Source: Enoplolaimus lenunculus (lineage: Eukaryota; Nematoda; Enoplea; Enoplida; Thoracostomopsidae). Taken from it: DNA of 64,000 nt. The DNA is taken from NCBI GenBank assembly GCA_030248215.1, contig JASANG010001414.1, positions 582,501 to 646,500 of the forward strand, given 5' to 3'. Of the stretch, positions 51,621 to 63,093 are shown one piece after another. Position numbers and translations under genes: made by a program. Position 1 is the stretch's first letter, and each line of letters opens with the position of its first letter. Under the pieces are notes generated by a model. It worked only from the letters and a program-made list of their open reading frames with translations, searched no databases and was not told the origin of the DNA.

Positions 51621-54234
51621 TGTCTTCTTTGTGTCCAGAAGGGGAGAATAGGAAGGTTTTACAAGGTGTTTTCCTCGTTGTTGTTTAAGTTTCGTTCAAT
51701 TTTTATTCTATTACAAACTAGAATTGAAAAATATAGCTAAAATTAATGCTGGAGTGACTCGAATAAGAGGGGGAATGATACTGACTTTATTTCCCCAAAG
51801 GGTACCCTTGTTAATAGAAACATTTATATTTAATTCGCCCTGTGTTGGTTGGAACCAATACCCTTTCTTTTTGTACTCGTTCGTTTGTTGACAGAACTGA
51901 CTTGCTCCGAAGCATTTTCATTCATTGCCCTAATTATGTCTAATGGTATGTATCTATAGAAATTCAAGTTACTTGCAACTGCTTTCACAGGTGCGAATTA
52001 AACAAAATAGCATGAATGCCAGTTGGCAGCTGCAAGAAGTTCTAGCTGCTTTGTGACCAAACTTGCGCGTGCATGTTGCACATGCAAGTTTTTGATGCAA
52101 AAATTTTTCACGTGTGAATAGGGTTTTATATCATCTATTTTTCGGACAAACAAGGGAAGTTTAAATATCAGAACAGCTCAAGTTTTAACCAAACTGTTTA
52201 ATATTCACAGAAAATTACTTTAAAACGTATAAAGTACCAAATGGCACAAAGCTTTGAAATGTTTAGCATTTTTATTTCACATATTTAAACCAAAAATTAG
52301 CAATTACTGTCTTTAACCGAAATTTTCCCAATTTTTAGCGGTTTGAAAACATTTTTTAAATTTAGCAAAAAAATTATTTCAAAAATTCCAATAATCCCAA
52401 ATGTTGCTAAAACTGCTGATTTTAGCTAAACTTGATTAAATGACATTGACAAGGAAATAATAAAACTATAGAAAGTTTTAACAGTCGGGCTTCTGACTAC
52501 AAAGAATGCTAAGTATCTCATCGAAGCGGAACATAATAACTTTTGCTAAAAACTAAAACCGCAACATAGGCATTGATTGCCTCTTATTCCGTTCTTATGT
52601 TGCAATTTCTATCGTTGCAGTTTTACTGAATAAATCACTTATAATAACTTAGCTAATAAACTATAATTTATTAGAAAAAACTATAGAAAAGCATTAATAA
52701 GTGAAAATCATAGCTTAATTTAATAATACTTATAGTTTAACTATTAAGTGCTTGATCGGCAGATTGTTTCCGTTTGCAGTGATGCGTTGCATAATGCGTT
52801 AAGCAACTGCATCGCGATGCTATTAAATATGCAAAATTTTGCACTATAAATTGCGCTAAAAACCAGCTATTTTAAATTATGTTACTGTGTGAAGTAGCAT
52901 CGAACCGTTTACAAAATATACAATTTATTTCAACAGAAATCGAATTCAAACCGTTAGATTGCTTTAACAATCATCGTTCGACTATAAGAGTTTGAATCTT
53001 GACCCGAATTTGAAGAAAAACCTTTTCAAACACGTTAACCAAATCGTAACAGTAACATTGATTTCAACCGCAAATGTGTAAAATGCGATTGGCGTAACAT
53101 TTTTTACCTTTATTAGTAACTAGTATGCCAGCTTTATGCAATGCGCAAAGCTAGAAAAAGCACAAAAGTTTCCTTGCAAATTTTCTTTTCATAGAACAAA
53201 GAGCAATTTTTGTAAACAAAGTAATGCTGGAAATTTGCCCAAAACACGTATATGGGGCGTTCCAGCTTTAATATATAGATGTTTAATGAGTCAAATTTCT
53301 ATAAAACTGGGATAAATAATTTTATTACAGCATTCACAGTTACCATGTAAATCAAACTTTGACAGAAACCTCATGCTGCTTTTGTCGGATCTTCGTCTGT
53401 TCAGTTTGCTCTTTCAGTCACGGATCCAAGAGCCCAATCCATAAATCAAGAACCATTTAGAGACTGCTATATGGGATTTAATGCTGCAACAGCGTTTAGC
53501 TACTCGGTCGCTTCGCTTGTGAGTTTTTGGAGATCGTAGTGATTAAATCTGCATTTCGACGCCTCAAATGTGAAGTTTTCATTGAGATACATAAACTTTA
53601 AAATTTTTTCATGTTTTCCGCTCGCTTCGCTTGCGTTTTTTCGAAACTTGTTTCTTATTGACACTTTTAGCGGCGTAGACCCCTCGAGTTACAAATCTTC
53701 GGTATGCGCCCGGGCACGACGCGTGTACATTAGCGGATCGAGGAGTGATGACGCAAATGGTTTAAAGTTCACATGTGTTTTCCAGCCAAATATAGATAAA
53801 AAATGGCGAAGTACAAACCAAATTAAAATTTTTTTACTTTAAGTTCGCAGCTGTGTTTAAAAAGTTTGTTTTCGTACAAACCACTGGAATCATAATAAAA
53901 CTGCAATTGCAGCTGTAATATGTTTGCAATGAAATTATTGCACTATTAATAATTGCTAATATGAAACGTCAACATATTTGAAAAGGAAGTACTTAAAATT
54001 GTATTAATATAATATTCTATGAACGCACGCACTAAACACACTTGCCGTTGTGGACAGAGGGGATGATACAGTTGGATTGCGACGATTAATTTAGCGAAAA
54101 CGAAAAAAATACAAATCAAAAAATTTACTAAAATGTTTTCTGGGAAAATTGTTGTTTATAAGAGAACGCTTAAAACGATGATTTTCGTTTTATGATTTGA
54201 CGCGAAAGTTTGGTTTGAATCCAACTAATTGTCA

Positions 54235-54592
54235 GGGTTGCGCTATATTTTACTGTGCCGCACGTCGCCGCACACCGCCGCACGTCGCCGCACACCGCCG
54301 CACGTCGCCGCACACCGCCGCACGTCGCTGCACGTCGCCGCACACCGCCGCACGTCGCCGCACACCGCCGCACGTCGCTGCACACCGCCGCACGTCGCCA
54401 CACACTGCCGCACCTCTCCGCATGCCGCCGCACACCGCTATGCTTCACTCTATACAAAAGGCATTTTATAGCGTACGGTGGCGCGCAACGGCGTGTGGCA
54501 ATTTTTAATAAATTTTTTTGGGCCGGTGCGCGGCTGCGTGCGGCGAAACACCGCGGCGTCCGGCAGGGCGCGGCGAGTATAGCGTAACTCTT
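54235..54592 (+). mobile_element. Family D element with CCGCACGTCGCCGCACA array
   Basis: Ends 'agggttgcgctatattttac' and 'ggcgagtatagcgtaactct'. The left half is about ten units of 'cgccgcacaccgccgcacgt'; the right half is complementary in type ('ggcgcgcaacggcgtgtgg'). Several overlapping open frames on both strands (RRTPPHVAAH-like, VRRCAATCGG-like) are translations of the array only. Confidence 0.9.
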
Positions 54593-55351
54593 ACTGTGTG
54601 GTTTTAAAGTAAAAAATAATTATGCAAACTAGGAACTGGCTTTCGTGCATATATAGCTGAGAGTGCACCGGTTTTGTACGGAAATGCAATAGAGTAAACC
54701 TAAGCTTTAAGCAATTTTTTGCCTAGAAGTAGAGGAAGGCTTAAGCCTAGGCTTAGCTATAGGTTTATCCTAGTGCTGAGGTCTTAGCCTTAATATGCTT
54801 AGGCTTCGGTTTAGGAATACTGCTTAATACTGCTTTTAAGTCCATGATGTATTAAAGGGCCAAAAATCATGTCACGTTTAAAAGTGCATATAGAATTTTA
54901 AAACAATATTGGCTGAAAATTTTGAAACATTTTTTGGTTATATTAAGACACATGAAAACTTGTACAGTGTCGTGAAACTGAAAGAAGGCTTCGGTCATTC
55001 ACATGACCGGAACTAAAACCAGTTTTGCAGGATATATATTTTTTAGTATTTTTAGCTTGAATATTTTCAGCTCTATTTTACTTTTTTACTGACGTTATAA
55101 AATTGAAAAAGCTTTCTGTTAGCAAGTTAGCATGCAATCTATCATAAATGGTTGATTCAATTTTGGTTAATTTTTACATTATGACAAGGATTAAGGGTTA
55201 TCATCAAATGTATGTACCTATTATTACAAGTTTTAGCAATACCGCAATTAATTGAACCGTGGCAGCTACAGATCTGACACTTTGCACATCACTAGTATGT
55301 CTGTTAAATTCAAAATTGTGATACATTGCGAAGCTATTAAGCATTTATTAG

Positions 55352-55793
55352 TACTGTAGTGACCCGAATAGAGGGGGACTGATATTTATTCGGCCTCTCC
55401 AGAGGGTACCCCCTTTGTTTTTCGGTTGCGATCTGTTATTTATTGTAACCCACGCTCCGCCACCCTTCGTTACTGATATATCCGGTACTGCAGTTATCCG
55501 TTGAATGAAACGTATAAAGTATAGCTTGAACGATAATGCAAGGTTATACTTAGGAATGTGCTTTCAAAATTTAAGTACGCTTGAAAGTTTCGGATTCAAA
55601 TTATTTAGACTTGGAGTCACTTTTGCGCTGCAATTAGAGATAATTGACACTTACGGCCTCTAATTAGGGTTTAGGGACTCTATCCTCTTACGGACTCTTA
55701 TTAGGGATACGGACTCATATTGATTGGGACTCAAAATGGGGACCCCCTCTTATTACCCACTCTTATTCGGGTTCCTACGGTAATAAGGTTCAC
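55352..55793 (-). mobile_element. Family A MITE, reverse orientation, complete
   Basis: 'tactgtagtgacccgaatag' to 'ttattcgggttcctacggta', about 442 bp flanked by TA. The interior is a close reverse complement of the copies at 1.3 and 12.4 kb. Confidence 0.88.
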
Positions 55794-56679
55794 CAACTTG
55801 TGAAAAATAGTTGCTTACAAGTAAAGTCTGTCAACGCACGGCAATAACTTTGTTTATGAGCTAATTAATTGATATGCTGTGGCACATCTACTGCAATACA
55901 CGTGCGTTGTGGTACAATGCCGGACGGTGACGGACGGCGCCACACGCCGACTGACGGATGGTACTCTGCCAGTAGCCAGTATTTTAGGTGTAGAGCCGAA
56001 ACAGTTTTTAAAACATTTTATCACATATTAAGTTACAGAATGCTTCCAGTTGAGACACCTCCAACCATGAGTATGCGTCAAAGCATCGTATTGTTTCAGT
56101 TGATCATAGCATATGGACCCCCTTAAACTTTTAATGGATCCGCTCCTGCAGTGGGTCGTAATTAACTGTCAGCAGAAGCAGGACTTACACTTCACAGGGG
56201 TGTGGAGTAGTGTTCCACGGTACATAAAATTCAGAAACTTTATGACCGCCATTGTTTTACCGTTCAGTTGGTAGACGTTGGCGATTTATATATCAGACAG
56301 ATTAAAACTGATATTTGACTGCGGAGAATTACGACGACAACTATTAATTAACAGGAAACTTTTTTGAAATCCTATACTTTGTCACAACCCGCATCTTGTG
56401 AGGAATTGTAAAAAAGGTTCGCTGAAAATATTTACCACACGTGGTCCAGTTGGCCGCATGGCAGTGGCAAAATTGCTGTTTCCAGCGGTCGGAACAACTA
56501 CTGAAATGCAAACTGAATCTCATTAGAGAATTTATGTTCAAAACTGTTTTTATCGCAACGTGATTGGATTAAAGGACGTTGTTTTAGGTTGTTCCTAAAA
56601 ACAACAGTTTGCGTTTTGAAACACTGACTGTTATCTGGGACGAATGCTTTATTACGACACGATGAACGCATACGGACCA

Positions 56680-56942
56680 ATGCATAGTCCAGAGCCGTAA
56701 CAACAGCATAAGCATATTCCTAAGCCCACGCCTAAGCCTAAGCGTAAGAATGAGCTTATACCTAAGCCTACGCCTAAGCCTAAGCGCAAGAATGAGCTTA
56801 CACCTAAGCCTAAGCCTAAGCGTAACAGTGAGCTTATATCTAAGCCTAAGGCTGAGCAAAAAATAAGTCTAAGCTTTAGCCTTACTTTATAGCAGTCCCG
56901 CAGTAAAAATGTTGCGCCACTGTTATCTTTACATAGGCCCAT
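56680..56942 (+). mobile_element. Family B MITE with internally expanded hexamer blocks
   Basis: The phrase 'aatgagcttatacctaagcc' plus a CCTAAG run is repeated three times, making this the longest copy (263 bp). Ends are 'accaatgcatagtccagagc' and 'ctgttatctttacataggcc'. Minus-strand RLRLRL and LGLGLG frames are translations of the array. Confidence 0.85.
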
Positions 56943-57289
56943 TTATATGACGTGTCTGCGCGATATCGTATATACTACGTTTATAGCCACGGAAATGTGT
57001 CAACTTTAATTTTCGTAAAATTTACACCTGGGCCATATGTTAACTGCAGCTTTGATATGCTCGATGTAACCGACACAACTCTCAACGAATATGTATAATT
57101 CCTATGTCAGCCGCGCACCGGCAGATTAATATGCACGAAACGTTTCGAGTTTCGAAAAAAAACTTTTTTATTACAACAACATCACCAAGCATTTTATATC
57201 GTCTAATGAGTTTACAAATCAATTGATTCCTTAACGTTCAGCAAGAACGGAAATATAAGTAGGATAAATGAGTGAGATTTTAAACAATA

Positions 57290-57430
57290 ACAAATAAATA
57301 AATAAATAAATAAATAAGTAAATAAATAAAAATTAGTAAATAAATAAATATATATGTTTATTTATTTATTTATGTATATACGTATGTACTTGTAAATATA
57401 TTATATATATAAATATATATATATAAATCT
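57290..57430. repeat. AAAT microsatellite and AT-rich palindromic tract
   Basis: 'aaataaataaataaataaat' runs, then a mirrored 'tatttatttatttatg', so the tract can fold on itself. 'tatatataaatatatatata' follows. Confidence 0.9.
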
Positions 57431-57873
57431 ATAAAAGAAAATATTCTAATATTTTCAAGTATGACGCTGTAGATTATTTGTTACCGTTGTCTCTTGTAGT
57501 CTCTTTGAGCTTTTTCGTTTGAAGCGATTCCAAATCAACGCGATAAAACGTTGAAACTGCAAACGCCGGCCGTGTGTGTCCGGATACGACACAGCTGCGA
57601 CTGTTGCTGCAGTTCTGCTAAGTTGTTGAAGCCGTGGCGAAAATCTATTTCCGTATTTACTCAGTGGATTTTTGATGTACTCTTTGTCTCATTGATATTT
57701 ACGCTATACGCTTGAGCGAGTTTGCCGTGTCTGAGAGTTGGAGATCGTAATTGTGGATGAATTAATAATAGTCCTTTGAGAGATTGCGTAATAATAATTA
57801 ATGAATGAAGCAAGAACAGTGCCAGAGATCAATTCAATGCGTAGGAAGCGACGCTGCGCGTTTGGATCAATGT

Positions 57874-58076
57874 ACTCGGACCGTAACAGTAGGATAAGCA
57901 TATTCCTAACCAAGATGGGCCAATGTAAAGAACAGGGGCGGAACAGTATTAAAAGCATATCCCTAAGCCTTAGCATAAACCTAAGCCTAAACCATGCAAT
58001 AAATTATTCTAAAGCTTATGCTTACTCTACTGCTATATCAAAGAGAAACTTTCCGCTCCTGTTCTTTACATAGGCT
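57874..58076 (+). mobile_element. Family B MITE inserted into another family B copy
   Basis: 'ggaccgtaacagtaggataa' and 'gcatattcctaaccaagatg' start one copy, which is cut by a second complete copy 'ggccaatgtaaagaacaggg' to 'cctgttctttacataggct'. Flanks ccaagatg / aaaagatg match 6 of 8, consistent with the target duplication of the inner copy. Confidence 0.75.
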
Positions 58077-58078
58077 AA

Positions 58079-58475
58079 AAGATGCAACCGGAATTATGTA
58101 ACGGAACCGGAAAATGAAAATGGACCCGGAAAGCAAAGAATACTTCTTATCGAAAAAAATTGTACGCTATTTTATATCACTTTTAATAGTGTAAACATAT
58201 TATTTAGAATGCGACAATCCTGTGACAAATGCAGTAGCTTGGAACATACGGTAAATTATGGAGTACGACACAAATTGAAAATATTGGCAATACACGCTCA
58301 GACAATTTTAGCAAAATAAGTTAGAATAATATGCCAATTTTTCATAAATTTTCGAAGAAATATTTTCACTACCGAAAATGCCGGAAAATTCTGGTTAAAA
58401 ATACCGGTTAATTACCGGAACCAGATAGTGAAAAATACAGGAATTTCCTTACCGGAACAGGAATTTCGGTTGCAC
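58079..58475 (+). mobile_element. Family G MITE
   Basis: 'gatgcaaccggaattatgta' to 'ggaatttcggttgcacgttg', with 'taccggaaccagatagtgaa' inside. A truncated family B copy follows at 58478-58622. Confidence 0.75.
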
Positions 58476-58622
58476 GTTGTTCCTAATCCTGAGTGTAAGC
58501 CTAAGCGTAAAATATATGCCTATACTTAAGCCTAAGCTAAGCAAAAAAACTAGTCTAATGCTTAAACCTACTCTATTGCAGTCCCGTGGAAAACCAGTCC
58601 GCCCCTCATATTTTCATCAGCC

Positions 58623-59297
58623 AGTGTTTGCTACAAATGTAATTTTAGGAATTTTTTAAAAATTGGTTACAAATGAGAATTTAACAAGTAATTAGTAAAC
58701 GAAACAAGAATGCCGATAACATTGATTTCAAAGCGCACCATGTATCAGGATACGATCGCTACATATATATTTCATTTTGAGAAATTCTTTAAATTTAATT
58801 TAAAATTTTTAATCTCATAAAAACTTTGAAGTTTTGCTTCGAATTTGATTTTTGCCAGTCACAATCTAGAAATTAACTAAATGGATAACGCAAGAATGTC
58901 GCCATAGGTAAATGCAAAGAGTAGGATGTGGCGTAGTGCGTTTACTATACAAATTGCAGTATATTAGAAATTTTGTTTAATATTTTAATACAATTGTAAA
59001 ATTAACAAAGTTACAAAAAGTTGTATTAGGCCTTTAAGTCAAAATCGAAGACTTCTCAACGGAACATTTAGGCAATACCATGACAGACAGACGGCATAAA
59101 ATACTTTTTTGAGATGCGGATAGATGCATCATCGTTAAGCGCCAGCCGACAAAAAACTAAAACTGGTTTAAGCCTAATTTTTGGGCCATCAGCGTTCACA
59201 GTTGATGGTTTTGGATTTAAATACATAGCTTAGTAACAAGAAGACATTTGATATGAAATTTTTATTTACAACACAGTCCACCGTAAAATTTGCTTTG
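58623..59297. other. 3' region of the 498-residue secreted-protein gene
   Basis: AT-rich with no repeat or exon recognised. The gene's 3' untranslated region should lie just below 59298. Confidence 0.4.
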
Positions 59298-62056
59298 TCA
59301 AACGCGAAAACTATTCAAAGCGTTAACAAACTGCATAACCCCTACTACCATTTCAATCAAAACGTACCAATTTCGACTACTTTGCGCTCCAGATTTAAAT
59401 CCAAACAACTGCAAAGTGTTTATATCAGGCGCCGCAGACACAAGACCTTCTTTATCCCAGTCAACCATTGGACAGTAGCGATCTTGTAAAATTTCAAATT
59501 TTGACGTACCCTTTCCTTGAAGTAAAATATCAATTAAAGGACCGTTAGTTTCAAAATGAAGCCGCTCCCGGTATCCAGGTTTGATTTGGAGCATCGTTCG
59601 CCCGCATGATTTTAAACATTTTGCGTATAGCTTCCACATATGACACCGGGTACATAACTTTGACGATTTTTCGTGAATAATATGCTCGGTGGGTTGGTGA
59701 AGCGAACTCGAGGGAGCGGCTACTGAACTGTGGTACGCGTGTGACGACGCTATTTCGTACTGTTGTGGGGACGGGAATGCACAGTTGAGAGCGCACGTTA
59801 ACGCTCGATTGAATCGTTTAGTCGATTGAAATAATTGAGTTGAAATATTGGTTTCAATTTCAACATTTGTATTTGTTCGAATTTTAAAATTGGTCTTGGG
59901 TTGAATTTGGAGATATTTTTCAGTTAATTCGGTTGCTCGAGGAACTCGCGAGAAAGACGAATTGGTGTACGCTGTGACTTTGGGATGAATGTTGAACTGA
60001 GGTTTGCGACGATAGACGCTGTTTTGTTTGGAACCCAGCTCAACGCTAGATTCAACTGAACTACTGGTACCACTGCCGTGGAACGCTTTAAAGCTATACC
60101 CTATAGATTTTACCAGTGATCTAAACCGTTTCATGTCGTTTGTTAGGCGTGGAATGCTAAATTTTTTGTTGCTAATTTCAAACGGTGATAAAGTTGATGG
60201 CGCCATTGTGGTTGATTGTGATTGGCTAATTTGATGACCACAAGCCACGTTCATTTGCTGATGGATGACGTCATTTTCGGTGAGTAATGGCGTCATATTT
60301 AGCGATGGCGCATGCTTGTCAGCGCATCGTTGCAGCTTAAGCTGCAACACGTTGTGGTGATTACATGCGATGGAAAATTGTTTTGCAAATTTTGACGAAT
60401 TTTGATCCAAATGAAGTAAACGTTTGAGAGATAGCTCTAGTGTAGACGCCAATTTTTCCATACATCGTAGTATGCTGTAGAAGCGAGCGAAATAGATTCT
60501 AAAATAATAAAACTACTAGATAGGTATGATTGAGGGTAAAACCTTCATAAGGCTAGGCAGCCTCATTGGGTTCAAGCGTCAAGCTCCTATAGCTGAGTGG
60601 TTTTAGTAATCGTCTTGCACCCGTTGGACTGTGGTTCGAATCGTACAATGAAGTTACTTCTTAGATTAAATTGAAAATATTCATGTGAGAAAGAGTTACG
60701 TAACACCAAATCCGGTACCAGACAAGGATATACTGAAAACAGTACACTACAGCTGCACACAAACATCTCTAAAATTGGTTTGAACACTTGAACGAAGCCT
60801 ATTTTTTATATATTGAGTTTAGAATCAAGATTAGTTTAAAAATGTTGAACAGTTTTAGAATTTTGACTGCAACGTTCTGAACGTCGATTGAAATATTAAC
60901 TAAAACACTATTCACACGTGCAAGTTTTTGCTGTGAGAACTTGTAGCTGCAAATTGCACGCAAAACTGGCATTTTTCATCAGCCAAGGACAAAGGGGCTA
61001 CAATAAATTTAGAGAAATTGCATGGTTATTTACACATATGAACTAAATTCATAGCTACGATTTTTAATGAAATATGTGCAGCGGCAAGTTTTTCGAACGG
61101 TATTTTGGACAAAACTTGCAAGTAAAAGTTGCAGTCGCAAGTTCTTACAGCAAAAAGTTGCACGTGTGAATAGGGCTAAAAGATCACAAATATTTACTGA
61201 ACTAAATAATTAAGACAACGTCACACAGATAAAATTGCATCAACTGAAAACTAATGAATATGAACAATCTTGTTTATGTAGTAAAGTTGTAGGTCCGCAG
61301 CCAGCGCTACCATTTAGACACCACAAAAATTACAGGTAAAGTACGAGAAAAGTTTCCAGTGTTCACAAGCGAGCCCAAGACTTCCACAGCGGAGATATGG
61401 TTTTTCTACCGATGATACCATAAGATCCCCATCTGCTGACACGCACACCGTTCCGCAGCATGGCTAAAAGTATATGAACAAAAATTAAGCCCTATTTACA
61501 CGGGCATGTTTTTGCTGCGAGAACTTGCAGCTGCAACTTGCACTTGCAAGTTTTGTCTAAAATTCCTCTCGAAAAACTTGAAGCTGCAAATAATTCACTA
61601 AAAATCATAGCTAAGAATTTAGTTTACATGTGTGAACAACCATGCAAGTTTACTGAATTTATTGCAGCCGCGTTCTCATTGGCTCATTAAAAAATACTAG
61701 TTGTGCGTGGAATTCACAGCTGCAAGTTCTCACAGCAAAAACTTGTATATACGTGTGAATACGGTTCCAAAACGTATTATGTGCTTTTACCGAAACTTCC
61801 GATGCATTAGTTGCGCTGCAAAACGATCAACAGAGCGATAAGTTGGAAATTTATAGCCGGTAATCGAGCATTCATCATGGCAATAGTGAAAATGTTGATT
61901 ATGCACTCGACCACAATGAGTATACACTGACGAATTTCGGCTATTTTGCAGGATTCGCTGACAGTGCGTGTAGCAATCAGACGTCGTGTACTGTGAACTG
62001 CAGCGAACGGTGTGCACAATTAGCAACACGGCAACTGCGTTTAATTGCAATTGCAT
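59298..62056 (-). CDS. Predicted secreted Cys-containing protein, three exons, function unknown
   Basis: Exons in coding order are 61791-62056, 61410-61463 and 59298-60474. Donors and acceptors are GT-AG and both junctions join in phase, giving about 498 residues. The first residues (MQLQLNAVAVLLIVHTVRC) form a clear signal peptide. Exon 1 follows with five spaced Cys (CYTHC, THCGR, YCHDEC). Exon 2 adds RCAC. Exon 3 is a long uninterrupted frame with a Ser/Thr/Asn-rich, low-complexity middle and a C-terminal part containing LCTRCHMWKLYAKCLKSC and a hydrophobic end (WYVLIEMVVGVMQFV). The layout loosely recalls nematode secreted proteins with spaced Cys pairs, such as the CPG4-like group, but I cannot assign a family. 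The first intron is largely filled by a family C MITE. Alternatively exon 2 could be read to a nearby stop, leaving a short secreted peptide, with exon 3 a separate gene starting at the ATG at 60461. Confidence 0.6.
60583..60705 (+). mobile_element. piggyBac-like MITE remnant with tRNA-like segment, copy 3
   Basis: 'gctcctatagctgagtggtt' with a good A box, B-box-like 'ggttcgaatcg', and the worn end 'catgtgagaaagagtta'. The other end is barely traceable near 60540-60570. It lies in the second intron of the secreted-protein gene. Confidence 0.7.
60902..61182 (+). mobile_element. Family C MITE, longer form
   Basis: 'cactattcacacgtgcaagt' to 'gcacgtgtgaatagggcta', with an internal insert around 'cagccaaggacaaaggggct'. 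It is in the second intron of the secreted-protein gene. Confidence 0.85.
61483..61772 (+). mobile_element. Family C MITE filling the first intron
   Basis: 'agccctatttacacgggcat' to 'atacgtgtgaatacggttcc'. It nearly fills the intron between 61463 and 61791, leaving about 20 bp at each side for splice signals. Confidence 0.85.
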
Positions 62057-62900
62057 TGTTTATTTTTGTGGCATTTTCCGTCTAAATTTGATTGGGTAAA
62101 GGTTTTTGATTTTGATCAGGTTAAAGTTGGGACAGTCCGATATTTTGTATTGTCGGATTGGCTGAAGGGTTTCTCAAGATTATGATAACACGCGTATGGA
62201 GGCGTTATATTTCAAAAATATTCGATATAAGATTTTATTAATTTTAAAATCAATTTTAAAAATAACATAATTGCCTCAAATCCTCTACTATTAAATGTAA
62301 CAAAGATAAATTCAATTTAACCTATAAGAAAGCAAACATAGATTCACAGATAACTGGTTCTGTTTAGATGCGAAAAAAACTGCTGGTTAACCAATCGCCT
62401 AAGTTTACCGCTGGGTCTGTTTCAAGTTACTGAAATGCAACAATGGATCAACAAATGCTACCAAAATTTTGAACCAATCAAATATGACCCGGTAAACACA
62501 CGTTGAACTTTTGACTCTGGTGCGCTTCAGCCGAGATTTTCAATTTAGATAGTTCTCGATAACCAGAACTAATACAGTAAAGGTTAAGCTGAAAATAAAC
62601 GGAACGCTTGGCACAACATTAAATTCTCATGTGTCTAAAAATCAAACATTTGTATTGGTTCAAAAATGTGATGCGAACTCAATCAAGAGATTCCAAACAT
62701 CCGTCCTTGGAATGTGTGTAAAGAAAACGTAGCGAGCGAAGCGAGCGAAAAGCCAGACAAATCTATAATAATGAAATCACTTTGTAACAGTCATAAAAAC
62801 GTTTTATTGGTTTATGGATTGAGGTGGGCGTCCATACTACCCACAGGTACTCCTCAGACTTCGTCGTGTTTTGATTTATTCATTGGTTTAATTGAATCGA
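62057..62900. other. 5' flank of the 498-residue secreted-protein gene
   Basis: AT-rich; no repeat, exon or clear core promoter recognised. The plus-strand frame near 62714 has no domain or splice context. Confidence 0.4.
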
Positions 62901-62902
62901 TT

Positions 62903-63093
62903 GGGCCAATGTAAAAAACAGGAGCGGAACAGTATTATAACCATATTCCTAAACCTATACCTAAGCAAGAGTAAAAGATTGAGCATATTCCAAAGCCTAA
63001 GCCTAAGCCAAACAAAAAAAATAGACTTAAGCTTAAACTTATATATTGCAGTCTCACAGAAAAACGTTCCGCCTCTGATTTTTACATGAGCCA
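62903..63093 (+). mobile_element. Family B MITE with perfect 8-bp target duplication
   Basis: Ends 'ggccaatgtaaaaaacagga' and 'ctctgatttttacatgagcc'; flanks ATCGATTG on both sides. Two short CCTAAG runs and the 'aaaaatagacttaagcttaa' spacer. Confidence 0.9.

Larger units (their letters stand above)
51621..57870. other. Gene-free interval upstream of the modular gene
   Basis: Should hold the modular gene's promoter just above 51620; no TATA or initiator is obvious. Otherwise it holds repeats (family A at 51751-51815 and 55352-55793, C at about 51960-52135, D at 54235-54592 and 55900-55960, B at 54650-54862 and 56680-56942) and AT-rich DNA. A frame at 53.57 kb is open by chance. Confidence 0.45.

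Noticed and set aside
53570-53842. 90-residue plus-strand frame
   Set aside because: No domain, no neighbouring exon in phase; likely chance.
54170-54587. Five overlapping open frames on both strands (His/Thr/Pro or Cys/Gly/Val repeats)
   Set aside because: All arise from one GC-rich array in a family D MITE; no codon-level sign of coding.
56584-56942. RLRLRL and LGLGLG open frames here, at 41.2-41.5 kb and at several other sites
   Set aside because: They are readings of CCTAAG/TTAGGC runs in family B MITEs, whose 6-bp period keeps frames open.
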